Shown in pieces: positions 22,375 to 31,554 of a DNA stretch of 64,000 nucleotides (the first letter of the stretch is position 1; every line of letters begins with the position of its first letter). Under the pieces are notes generated by a model. That model ran no database searches. It saw nothing but the letters and a program-made list of their open reading frames with translations, and had not been told where the DNA came from. The position numbers were made by a program, and so were the translations under genes. Origin of the DNA: Saksenaea vasiformis B4078 (taxonomy: Eukaryota; Mucoromycota; Mucoromycetes; Mucorales; Saksenaeaceae); the NCBI GenBank assembly GCA_000697055.1, contig JNDT01002286.1, forward strand, positions 1-64,000, given 5' to 3'.

Positions 22375-23451
22375 TCAAAAGAAGAGATAGGTGACCACAA
22401 ACACAAGAGCAGCAACAAGCAAAACAACCTGGGGCGGATAGCCTTCTGTCATCTTTTGCTTTTCAAGGTTAGCCAAATGTTGGTGAACCGCATCCTGAGG
22501 GTGAGCACTTGAGGCTGTTGGTCGTGGAGAAGGCTTAGCCTGTGAACGTGCACGCAAACCGCTTTCCTCTTCCGTTGCTTGCGCCTGCTTCGCAGCGATC
22601 TGTCTTTGGAGCTCGGCAATGGTGTTCTGTGCCTGATTCAATTCCCGCATTAATTGACTCGTGGAGTCATGCTGGGCCGCCTTTGGTCGCTGCGGCAGTA
22701 CGGGGGAAGCAACAGAAGGTGTAGAAGGCGTTTCTATTGGCGCATCCATCATGATACCATTCGTCGTAGTAGATTGTCCCTCATTCACCTAAAAACAAAG
22801 AAATGAGATGAAACCAAATCACCCTTGCCTTTTTTTTTCTTTTTCCAACTCACCTCGACCGTTGGTGAAGAAGGAGGTAAGAAGACGCATCTAATTTTCT
22901 GTTGACGAACCGCTTCCCTATCTTCATTTTCCATGCGAAACCACTAAAGCATAAGTTACGCCGCATAAGTCAGTACAAACACGGGTCGCGTCCCCACTCT
23001 CCCCCCTTTTTCTTCTCATTGCTTTACCATATCTGAAATCGACAGATTCTCATATTCTGGCTTGATAACAGCTGTCTGAACAAGGAATTTGTCCTTGCAC
23101 TTGAAATCAGCCTCTGGCTCCTCCTTGAATGGCTGAAGAATGACTAAAAAGTGCTAGTGATTCATATGACTGATTTTTGTGGTGATTCTGAATGCATACC
23201 ATGAACTTCTACTTGTGAGTTTCCTTCGATTCTTCCAGCATTAGGGCGCACACAATACTGCTTGGGGGCGGTGGTTTTGACTTTAAATGTAAGTGGTTCT
23301 GGATAAGGATTCTTGACCAGCAGAACCTCATCGCGGGACTGTGTCAGAGGACCTAGCGTAAAGATAAGGACTCGTCAGTCAAATAGAAGAGCGCAGTAGG
23401 CAACGAACGAGAAAAAGTAAGTTGGGTCGAGGGCTCGATGAAAACGGACAT
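22375..23451 (-). CDS. SCS2: VAP/Scs2-type ER membrane protein, with a one-base frameshift
   Basis: VAP proteins sit in the ER membrane and bind FFAT-motif proteins at contact sites through an MSP domain. Exons are 23451-23409, 23353-23200, 23143-23028, 22943-22854 and 22788-22375. The MSP domain includes VKNPYPEPLTFKVKTTAPKQ, YCVRPNAGRIEG and the later DKFLVQTAVI. It is followed by a linker, a helical region (LNQAQNTIAELQRQIAAKQA) and a C-terminal membrane anchor (YPPQVVLLVAALVFVVTYLF). The start MSVFIEPSTQLTFS fits the family exactly. However, the frame entering exon 2 (PLTQVPR, then TGA) differs by one base from the frame of the rest of the domain (DEVLLVKNP), at about 23335-23345. The exon total is 817 bp, one more than a codon multiple. 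No alternative splice site in the right phase was found. It could be a sequence error, a real break, or recoding. Confidence 0.8.
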
Positions 23452-23891
23452 GGCCTTATCACGTTGTCAAAGAAGAAGAAGGAAAGATTTAAGGCCCCGG
23501 CTCGCATGTCTGGGGAAATTCAACCCCCCTTCCTCCTCAGACGCGAATATAGAACCCTAGTTCGTGTTACTTATGCTGAAATGAATCCTTTGCCCTGGAA
23601 TACATTCCTCTTCTTCCATTGTATATTACATAGAATTGCCACGAACATGCAAAATACAGGAACCTTTGCGCATCTGCAGGAAGCCTATGTAGTAGCCATG
23701 GCCTGGAACGCAACCTAACGTGTGTAACATATCCTCCGAGACGAATTTTTGTGTTCTGAAAACGAGTGGATCATGAATCATTTGCAGTCAACTATTGAAT
23801 TACATAGGATGAAGCCCTCCCACTTGTTTATTTATTTATTTTTTTTGCTTTCATTCAGAGATCCCCCTTTCTTGCACGCTGGATTATGCTC
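23452..23891. other. Spacer between VAP and the TIP30-like gene
   Basis: 440 bp between two genes on the same strand, so it should hold the 3' UTR of the TIP30-like gene and the VAP promoter. Open frames here have no support. Confidence 0.5.
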
Positions 23892-24871
23892 TTATCGAGC
23901 TGCAATTTCATCGATAGCCTTTGCTTCAAAGATGTTCACTTTGGAACCTGCTGTACTTGTCTCTTCCTTTGCTGTGGTTTCCTTTGTTTGTGCAACTGTA
24001 TGCATTGCTTTGGCTACATCCCCAACTGGTACAGATAAGTGAAGGTTCAATAACCGATTCATGTGTGGTAAGATATAGCTGGCCAATCCTTCCGCCCATC
24101 GAGTTCTTGGTCGAGGTTCCTCTACCTCCAGGAAACCAGGACGGAAGATAGAGACACGCTGGAATCCCTTTTGCCCAAGCCCATGTTCTGTCTCTCCTTT
24201 TGATTGCATATACAAAAATGGTGAGCTTTTGTTCGCTCCCTGTTTGAAAAGAAATACATTAATCCATGGATACGGAATTATGCTTCTCGCTATATACAGT
24301 ACCCCTGATGAACAGTATAGAAAATGAACAGGGCTAAGTTGCTCCCCAGCCGGGGATGGGTTTTCTTCAGCGATTATCTTTGCCGATTGCAGGACGTAAC
24401 CTTGATCGATCCGTTTAAAGTTTTCTGCACTTCCGGCATCGGCTCGCGTTGTGCCAAGACAACAGAAGACATCACTAATTGGGGGAGGGAGGGTCTCACG
24501 TTTAGAAAACGCTGCCAAAGCAACTAGCTATCACTCACTTCACGCCACGGAAAACTTCGCGATGGGCGTCGATATTGTCAAAATCCACTTTCTTCTGAAC
24601 CTATAAGATGACCTTTGTCAGCGACAAAAGTCAAGGTTCGAAAAGGTTGCATTACCAGATTATCCTGTGGAATGCTGGCATCAACAGTCGCTTCCCGTCT
24701 GCCAACTGTAATTACTTGCGCATACCTTCCATTCTTCAAAACTTCCTTTAGTACGGACTTGCCAACCGCGCCTTTTGAAGGTTATTAACAACAGGTAGAG
24801 TTTTTACTTGCAGTACCTGTGGCACCTAAAATCAATGCAGTGGGCATGGTTGTGTTTGCATTGGTAGACAT
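23892..24871 (-). CDS. FMP52: TIP30/HTATIP2-like NAD(P)-binding protein (Fmp52 family)
   Basis: This is an atypical short-chain dehydrogenase of the HTATIP2/TIP30 and fungal Fmp52 group. Yeast Fmp52 is associated with mitochondria; the substrate is unknown. Exons are 24871-24817, 24771-24656, 24600-24539, 24474-24303 and 24239-23892 (250 residues). The Rossmann glycine motif ALILGATGAVGKSVL is split by intron 1. Then come VITVGRREATVD, KVDFDNIDAHREVFRG and FCCLGTTRADAGSAENFKRI. After intron 4 the catalytic region reads GANKSSPFLYMQSKGETE (Tyr and Lys of the YxxxK type), then FQRVSIFRPG, and a conserved end SKVNIFEAKAIDEIA. Intron 3 (24475-24538), ending CCCCCAATTAG, was chosen because it joins FRGV directly to NDVFCCLGTTR, as in human TIP30. 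Confidence 0.88.
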
Positions 24872-25227
24872 GACAAATCGTTAAATTTGCTTGACCCATT
24901 TTTTTCCCTTTTTAGTTCCTCGTTGCTTCCCTAATTTGGAGCGACGCGTAAGACTGACATGCTGCAATTGACCATATCTTCCTCAGAAAGATTAGATAAG
25001 CCGGTAAGTCGTCGAGCGGTCTTTGATCACAGGTTATGGTGTGCGATCGACAAAATCGCATTCAAGAATCCTTGTAAAGAGAACCGCCGTGCACAAACAC
25101 GGTGCACATAGTCATAGAGAAAAGGAAAGCAGTCGGTAACACAACTGGCATAGTGTATAGAATTGTATATTAGCATGCATTCATGCAAAACGATGGTGAT
25201 TCTATTTAAAAGACTTTATTTACAAAA
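24872..25227. other. Spacer between the TIP30-like gene and FCF1
   Basis: 356 bp between two minus-strand genes. No separate feature seen. Confidence 0.5.
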
Positions 25228-26115
25228 CTAGAACGCATTGGTGCCAAGCTCTGGAAGGCGCTCAATGACATATTTCCGTCCAGAGATGTACATAATAGGG
25301 ATACCGGGAACTTTTCGAATACGTCGCTTAAGATCGCGATCGCAAGTGGCAACAATATAACATTTATGTTGCATAATACGGTTAACCAGACAGTCATCAG
25401 CATAGGTACCCTTGTGTGAGCATGGAAGGCGTTCAAATCGAGGGTCACGAGCAATCCTACGAAGCAGGATATGTTAATCCAATTCAGATACCTCTTCTAA
25501 ATTGACTCACTTCAACGCAATCCGATATTTAGGTCCGAGTTTCTCTAATTCAGCCATGACACAGTCAGTAATACAAGGAATTGCTAAAAGAAAGAGGAAA
25601 ACGGAAGGTAAGTCTCATGCTCAAGAGGTTAATTTACTACTTGCATTTGGCATAGAGGCAATCCATCATTGACTTGACCAGCTCGAGTTTGTTCTGGATG
25701 GAGAAGTTGATAAAATTGGTATCGACAAGTACATGGTAAGGAGGACCTAAGGCTGAATTGTACTGGAAGAACATGGAAGAAGCAACTTGCGGCCTTCGGG
25801 ATCCGTTAGACATGGTGCCTGATCGGAATCAGCAAGACTTACATATGACGAGCTGCTGCCTTTTCTTTTTCTTCCTCCTTTTTCTTCAGCTTCTCTTTGT
25901 TTTCCTTCCTAACATACACAAAAAAACAGGACATAAGTTGAGTACAGACCGTCTCAATAGAAACATGATCAGCTTACAATCTCGCATCCTTTGTGCTTAT
26001 CAAACGTTTGACATCGGCAAACTTTCTCGTCTTTTTCGCTTTACCCTAAGTAATAGCATTGATATAGACTCTAGTTAGCAATCGTATACTCGATCATCGC
26101 TAATGATCTAACCAT
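25228..26115 (-). CDS. FCF1: PIN-domain rRNA-processing nuclease FCF1 (Utp24)
   Basis: Fcf1/Utp24 is the PIN-domain endonuclease of the small-subunit processome that cuts pre-rRNA at sites A1 and A2. Exons are 26115-26113 (ATG only), 26045-25978, 25908-25843, 25793-25645, 25583-25511 and 25456-25228, giving 195 residues (human FCF1 has 198). The order is [15 protein letters not shown], the charged [49 protein letters not shown] (first PIN aspartate), [32 protein letters not shown] (PIN acidic residues), [20 protein letters not shown] and [16 protein letters not shown]. Intron 4 (25584-25644) begins GCAAGT, a GC-AG intron; no GT donor gives the right phase. It leaves Ser where most relatives have Cys (YAKSIPCITDC). 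Divergent from the second arrestin. Confidence 0.9.
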
Positions 26116-27018
26116 AATGCACGCTGAATGTGAGAGAGTTAAAACAAATGTTGTCGAAAAGGATTTGGCTTGAAAATGTGACAGCTTTATTCCCTTTCTG
26201 GAAACATGGCGGAGTTACTGATCGTTCGCTCTCGGCCGCTTGCTTTATGGAGACCGATTGGTGCACTACGCGCAAGAGTCACCACGTATATTGAAAGCAT
26301 GGGGAACATCTCCTCTAACTGAATGGCGCACAATTTTTTAAAAATTTACTCAGTGTAAGGTTGAATGAAATAGGTTTCTTTATATACGAATTACTCGCAC
26401 AAAAGGCAAGGTATGGCAATAGATCTAAGCGTACCTGCTTGTTAAAGCATAAAAAGATAGAGAAATCGCCAGTGTGACTATAGTTTGAAAATCCGATATG
26501 GTGAACAACACCTGTTGTATTTGGCTGATTTGTAGCGATAAGGGGATCATATCAGATACATGTCTCATGTTATTAAATCAAAGTGAAAATGAATGAAATA
26601 TACAAAACTCTGGTACAGACTCTTATTTATGTTTCCGTATTCGCTTTTCCTCAATCCCATTGCAGGGTAATGGTCTAGAATCAAGATAGATAAATCAGAG
26701 AAAAACTCCACTAAAGAAAAATAATGAACTCACACCACATCGTTGGTGAGCCTTGTGTCTCAGTGACACTACAGGGTTGCCTACAAATGTATCAGTTATG
26801 CAAAACCTTATTGGGATAGTATCCTCATTTCACATAGCCCAGATCATGCCATTGATAAAATAGCAAAAACTGAACGTTTATCTCGGAGTTTAATCATCCA
26901 GAAAAAGAACCGGAACAAGCGGAGCTGATCAGCGATGATCCGAAACATCCGAAAAACTATTTCAGTAAATAAGCAAAACAAAAAAAGTTTACACACTATT
27001 CCCTTTTCCCCACTTTTG
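26116..27018. other. Divergent promoter region, FCF1 and arrestin 2
   Basis: A 900-bp AT-rich region between two divergent starts; both promoters must lie here. No clear motif is assigned. A possible acceptor-like TTGCAG lies near 26664, but no exon is seen. Confidence 0.5.
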
Positions 27019-28329
27019 ATGTCACCTAAAGAAGACGTTACTATACAATTACAAATCGATCCGTCATTCACGGGTATTATGTATGGTCTTGCCAACGACG
27101 AATCAGAAGGCTGTACACTGAAAGGATCTTGCGTCTTAACCGTTCATCACTCCATCAAAGTACGACGTCTTGACGTTTCGTTCGAAGGTCGATGCAAAGT
27201 ACGCCTCAAAGCGCCTGGTATGCCAAAAACAGACGGAATTGAACGACGTACTTTGTACAATCAATCCGTACACTTCCTTGACAGTCCACAAATGATTCTT
27301 GACCCTGGTGAATACGTTTACCCGTTTTTGTTTGATCTGCCCGCGAATTTGCCCGCTTCTTTTCGCAGTAAGCGTGGTTACATTCGTTATCGATTACAGG
27401 CTACTCTCTGTCGTCCTTTGTTTACGGTTGACCTCCATACTTCCCATGAAATCAGTATTCGTCGATGTCTTATGAGCGATTTAATATCGATGACCCATTT
27501 AAACGAAACAATCGATGGAACCAACCATACCGACAAGTTACAGTACAGCGCAACCGCACCGACAATTACTTATCGTGAAGGTGGTCTTGTACATCTGAAC
27601 CTAAATATGAACCTCGTTCAACCTGCTACGTGTATTGTACGTTCTGTCACCTGTGCTCTTCGGGAGCGTATTCAATACCGGACAACTGGACAACAAGCAC
27701 TGACCTGTCAGTCAGCGGCTAAAACAGACGACCTGTATCCTCTCGGATGGAGTACCTTCTCTCCTTGTGAAGCACCTGATTACAACCCAGCCGAACCTCA
27801 CGAGTATAATGCTGTTTTCCGATTATGTCCACGAGTGAACGCAGATACAAATACTCGCCTACTACGCGTAACACATTCATTTATGCTAAACATCATGATC
27901 GAAGAGCGCCAAGGAGGAGCAGATAGTGACTCTGAAGAGATGTCATGCTCAACAGCAGACCACGTTTCCGCGTCTGATACAGACACCCCTTCTAGTTCTA
28001 GGCCAGAGACACCGACACTCAGCAGGTCATCATCCTCGTCCTCTATTTCTTCATTACTTTCTCTCCGTCGGTCAAACGCGCATGAAGATACATTGCGCGA
28101 AGTTTCTACCAAACTTTCCTCGATGCATTTACCCACATATTCCCGTCGACATCGCCAACGCCCATGTAACCTGATACTGTGTGCATTGGAACTGCCTTTG
28201 GTCGTGACCTCCCGCGAACACATTTGGGATGGAGATAGACCGAAACCACCTGTTTATCAGGTCGCGGAAGAACCTCCATCCTATGGACAAACCATTGAAC
28301 AAGTTCCTCCCGTTCCATGTTACACCTAG
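27019..28329 (+). CDS. Alpha-arrestin, second copy in the window
   Basis: A single-exon arrestin-fold protein of 436 residues, predicted to recruit a Rsp5-type ubiquitin ligase to plasma-membrane cargo. The N-domain has VTIQLQIDPSFTGIMYG, GCTLKGSCVLTVHHSIKVRR, LDVSFEGRCKVRL and LDPGEYVYPFLFDLPANLPA followed by SKRGYIRYRLQA, the classic end of arrestin_N. The C-domain follows (REGGLVHLNLNMNLVQPATC). A Ser-rich acidic insert lies at residues 308-360. Two PPxY motifs are at the C-terminus (KPPVYQV and EPPSYGQ). An in-frame ATG at 26935 would add 28 basic residues, but MSPKEDVTIQLQ starts at the first predicted strand and is preferred. It shares only the fold with the arrestin at 19-20 kb, not close sequence. 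Confidence 0.85.
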   Translation: MSPKEDVTIQLQIDPSFTGIMYGLANDESEGCTLKGSCVLTVHHSIKVRRLDVSFEGRCKVRLKAPGMPKTDGIERRTLYNQSVHFLDSPQMILDPGEYVYPFLFDLPANLPASFRSKRGYIRYRLQATLCRPLFTVDLHTSHEISIRRCLMSDLISMTHLNETIDGTNHTDKLQYSATAPTITYREGGLVHLNLNMNLVQPATCIVRSVTCALRERIQYRTTGQQALTCQSAAKTDDLYPLGWSTFSPCEAPDYNPAEPHEYNAVFRLCPRVNADTNTRLLRVTHSFMLNIMIEERQGGADSDSEEMSCSTADHVSASDTDTPSSSRPETPTLSRSSSSSSISSLLSLRRSNAHEDTLREVSTKLSSMHLPTYSRRHRQRPCNLILCALELPLVVTSREHIWDGDRPKPPVYQVAEEPPSYGQTIEQVPPVPCYT

Positions 28330-28803
28330 ATTTAGAGTAGCGATGCCAACGTCATGATCGTCCTCATCAACATAATTTACTCACACAATTTTTTTTGTTT
28401 TACTCTTGTACATACATAATCATCAATATATCATCCACTCACACATTTACATATTTCGTATGTACTGAGCTGACCAAATGCTGGCATACCATGCGCGATA
28501 TCAGATAGTCATTAGCGTCATTACTCGGCAAAGAACTATATGCACAAAGCGTCTCACAAGAGAAGTATTGGACAATAAGCTACGATTTTCTTCCATAATT
28601 GCTACACGAACCCCCCCCCCCCCTTTTATTTTTTTCTTCTCACTCTCTACTCAGGTCTCTCATTAGGTATTCTTGTTGTAATGGATTTTTAATATGTAAA
28701 AGTATGCGACATAATGATTATTTTTGTAAACTTCACTAGTGATCTATCCACTCTCCCTCCTTCTTGCGTCTCCTTGCTACTCGGGGCGAGGTGTACTAAG
28801 ACT
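28330..28803. other. Convergent spacer
   Basis: 3' UTRs of arrestin 2 and the seven-TM gene. A poly-C run lies at 28611-28623. No gene. Confidence 0.55.
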
Positions 28804-29697
28804 CTATGGCTGCATGTTCACCATATCGGACTCAAATTTGATAGATTGTTGTTTCTGGGATAAGGTCTTGTAGATGATAGGGACCCAAGCGATCGTCAAG
28901 ATGATCAGAATAATCAGTTGAAGGACCGGCCCGAGGATATAGATCAAGGCAACGTTTTTGAGCGCTGGTGAACCGATGGGAACAATACCCTGGGTCAACT
29001 TGAATGCCTGTGATATCAGAAGGACAAATGTACACAAGGCCAGCAAGATCTGGATGGCGAACGGGTGAGGAAGTCGATTGACGCCCAAGGCGTTGCTCTC
29101 CTGGAAAGCCCTGAGATTGCTTGATGCGAGCTGTCCGTGGTAATAGGCTATGCCTACGAGGAGAATGACCAGCAACGCGACAAATATTCCGTTGCCAGCT
29201 ACGCGTAGTGTGTTGTTGTTCTTTGAACCACCGACAATAGTCAAGATCAACGCAATGAGGGTGACTACCAGGAATGACCGAGAGGTCTTGGCGTCGAGTT
29301 GTTTTTGCTTTGTATCAGTTGGATCTCTGCTGTTCTCCACCCATGAGGCTGTAACAGCTGACAGCGCGTTAAACAGGAAAAAGTTACCGATGGAAGTCAG
29401 GACGTTGGCGGCAACATACAAGTTGATAAAGGTTGTGATTTCGTTCTGCGTCGACTTGTCGGTGGGGAACTTGTCGTTGCAGGCAATACGTAGGAAATAG
29501 CCTACCGCACCCACCGCGCAGAACAGGAAAAGTCGAAACACGGATCCTTTGAGGAAGCCACGACACCGGATCACAATATAGATCCATATCAACAACAGGA
29601 TAGAAAACGCTGCACCAATTACACCAGCTGCTGATGAAGGGCCGACAGGCGTAAATCGGTAATTTGGGTCATTTTCGAGATAGGTCTCCACGTCCAT
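28804..29697 (-). CDS. Seven-transmembrane protein, family uncertain
   Basis: A single-exon protein of 297 residues with seven hydrophobic segments. By rough position they are 25-44 (GVIGAAFSILLLIWIYIVI), 50-72 (SVFRLFLFCAVGAVGYFLRI), 88-115 (INLYVAANVLTSIGNFFLFN), 144-158, 170-188 (GIFVALLVILLVGIAYYHG), 215-234 (AIQILLALCTFVLLISQAF) and 252-277 (ILGPVLQLIILIILTIAWVP). The layout, with a short outer N-terminus and a charged C-terminal tail, resembles fungal RTA1-like lipid-stress proteins and other small 7TM families, but I see no diagnostic motif and do not assign one. The start at 29697 (MDVETYLENDPNYRFTP) is chosen over the longer in-frame extension, which is not hydrophobic and looks like 5' UTR. 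Confidence 0.75.
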   Translation of the reverse strand: MDVETYLENDPNYRFTPVGPSSAAGVIGAAFSILLLIWIYIVIRCRGFLKGSVFRLFLFCAVGAVGYFLRIACNDKFPTDKSTQNEITTFINLYVAANVLTSIGNFFLFNALSAVTASWVENSRDPTDTKQKQLDAKTSRSFLVVTLIALILTIVGGSKNNNTLRVAGNGIFVALLVILLVGIAYYHGQLASSNLRAFQESNALGVNRLPHPFAIQILLALCTFVLLISQAFKLTQGIVPIGSPALKNVALIYILGPVLQLIILIILTIAWVPIIYKTLSQKQQSIKFESDMVNMQP

Positions 29698-31554
29698 CTT
29701 TTTGATCTGATTATTTTGTTTTGTTTTTGGACTTCTTTTGTTTTCGATCACAGTTCTTTTATAGGGAGGACTATCGCCACAGCGGAGAGAAATAAGTAGA
29801 GTGAATTGGTTACTCGGGCAAAAAAACACGGCGAGTTCGGTAAATTTTCTCCAAAAGAGGCTATCTCATCCCGCTGTGTGTTGCCATGCGCAGCATCGGA
29901 ATAGAAGGCAGCGCCACAATGACAATCAAAGACGCCAACTGATTGGATACAAGCAGATGTTTCCACCATAACGAGTCATTTTCCGTTCAAGTCCCGCTTT
30001 CACGAGAAATGAAAAGTCTTGGCTATTATGAGATCATGAGCAGGTTGCTCCGTGCGTGACAAACATGACCATAACGCCACACACCGGACTTTTAATTTTA
30101 AGATGGCATCATACAAGTCTCGCTGCTGGAATCGGGACAGCTAAGCACGTCAAATTGGGAAGAAATCATACACAAAGAAACGGATGAGCAAAGCTTGTCC
30201 AACAGTGACCAATCCACTGGGCATAATACTGCTACTTTTTGTTTGAACGTGTTAGAAGAGAAAGCTGTATCAGTAAAGATTAGCGGCGAGAATCCAGTTT
30301 AAGTGTCACAAAAACTCGGACCAATGTCAGACGTCAATTTATTGACTCTTGATCACTTACCTTCGTTCTTGGCAAGGAAATGGACGACTGCGCTCCTGCT
30401 TTCACAGTGAAACAGCCTTAAAAAGTAGTTTGTGCAATCGGTCATCTACAGCAATCTCCGAAAGTGAACAAGGATGTTTCGAATTAGTGTTCCCAGCTGC
30501 TACCAATAAGAGCGTCTCAATGGGAGGCGAGCATGCTTGAAGACATTTATTGCTCATTGGTACTTGGATGCGGCCTTTTATACAGTGTACTGAAGTTGCA
30601 AGGAGTCGCATTGTTTCCCGTGCTTTTTTATCAAATTTGATGGACATCGAGGTCAACCTCTAGACATTATGGATATGGCTAGCTAAATAAAATGTGGCAT
30701 ATTGTGGAGGCTGTCTTGGGTGTGTCAAATGGAGCACGCTCGCGTTGAAGCTTGCAAGGGTGAGGTGCATGAACTCAGCATACCAATTGTTTGGTTATGC
30801 AATAACTGCGAAGCCAAATAATGAAGTTGATCATGGTCAGGATCGTCACCGATGATGAGGATGAAACTGAGCTCAAACTCAATGATCATGTACTGGTGAT
30901 TTATCGGCATGCATGCTCAGGATATGTGGCGCGTTTAGTCAGAACCACCGTTAGAGCGTTGGCCAGCGAATTCATTACATAACTGCAAGTGTCGGGAGCT
31001 AAGCATTTAGGGGATTCCCCGTAATAGTAACTTATTCTCACTCAATGCCCTGCTTTGATTATTCCAATTTGATGTAAGAGGAGAAAGCTGTCTTTGAGAT
31101 GCACAAGTTGTCTGTAAGTTGTGCAAGGCGTTTGTAATTTGCGCAGGTTGCCTATGACGTGTGCAGAGCCCGCGAGGTGCGCAAGATATTTTAAGGTACG
31201 CAGCAATAATTGTCCACAAGAAGTAGTGTTGGTGTTATGAGTGAGATTACAGTAGAGATATCATTGTGGCGCATATTCTTCTTTTTGTCTTCCATGAACG
31301 GCGTTTGATGTAATTCATTCCCCGACTACCTTTCCCCCTCAAATTTGAGCGCGAATTTCGTCACGTGTAGGGTTGTACGTTCCCGGGTGCGTGCGACCGA
31401 AAGCCAATTCAGTTCAGTTGTTTCCTTTAGGCAGGGTTACCATCTTGCTCTTTCCATTCCTTTCCTTTTTTCGATACTTCATTAGTGAATATTTTTTTAT
31501 TCTTTCTTTTTCTTACTTTATCGTCCTTCTTTCAACACCATCTCGCCATCAACT
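29698..31554. other. Intergenic spacer, 7TM gene to SYP1
   Basis: 1.86 kb between divergent genes, with no recognised coding sequence. Open frames at 30349-30540, 30402-30656 and 31007-31219 overlap or lack features. A pyrimidine-rich stretch (31430-31530) precedes the SYP1 start. Confidence 0.5.

Noticed and set aside
24475..24538. In-frame start inside the TIP30-like gene giving MAAFSKRETLPPP
   Set aside because: This stretch is better read as an intron with a strong pyrimidine tract; splicing it out joins conserved residues exactly as in human TIP30.
25800..25842. FCF1 exon starting with an ATG that would give [13 protein letters not shown]
   Set aside because: Using the acceptor CCCGAAG at 25794 removes these residues and gives [16 protein letters not shown], which matches the family without an insertion.
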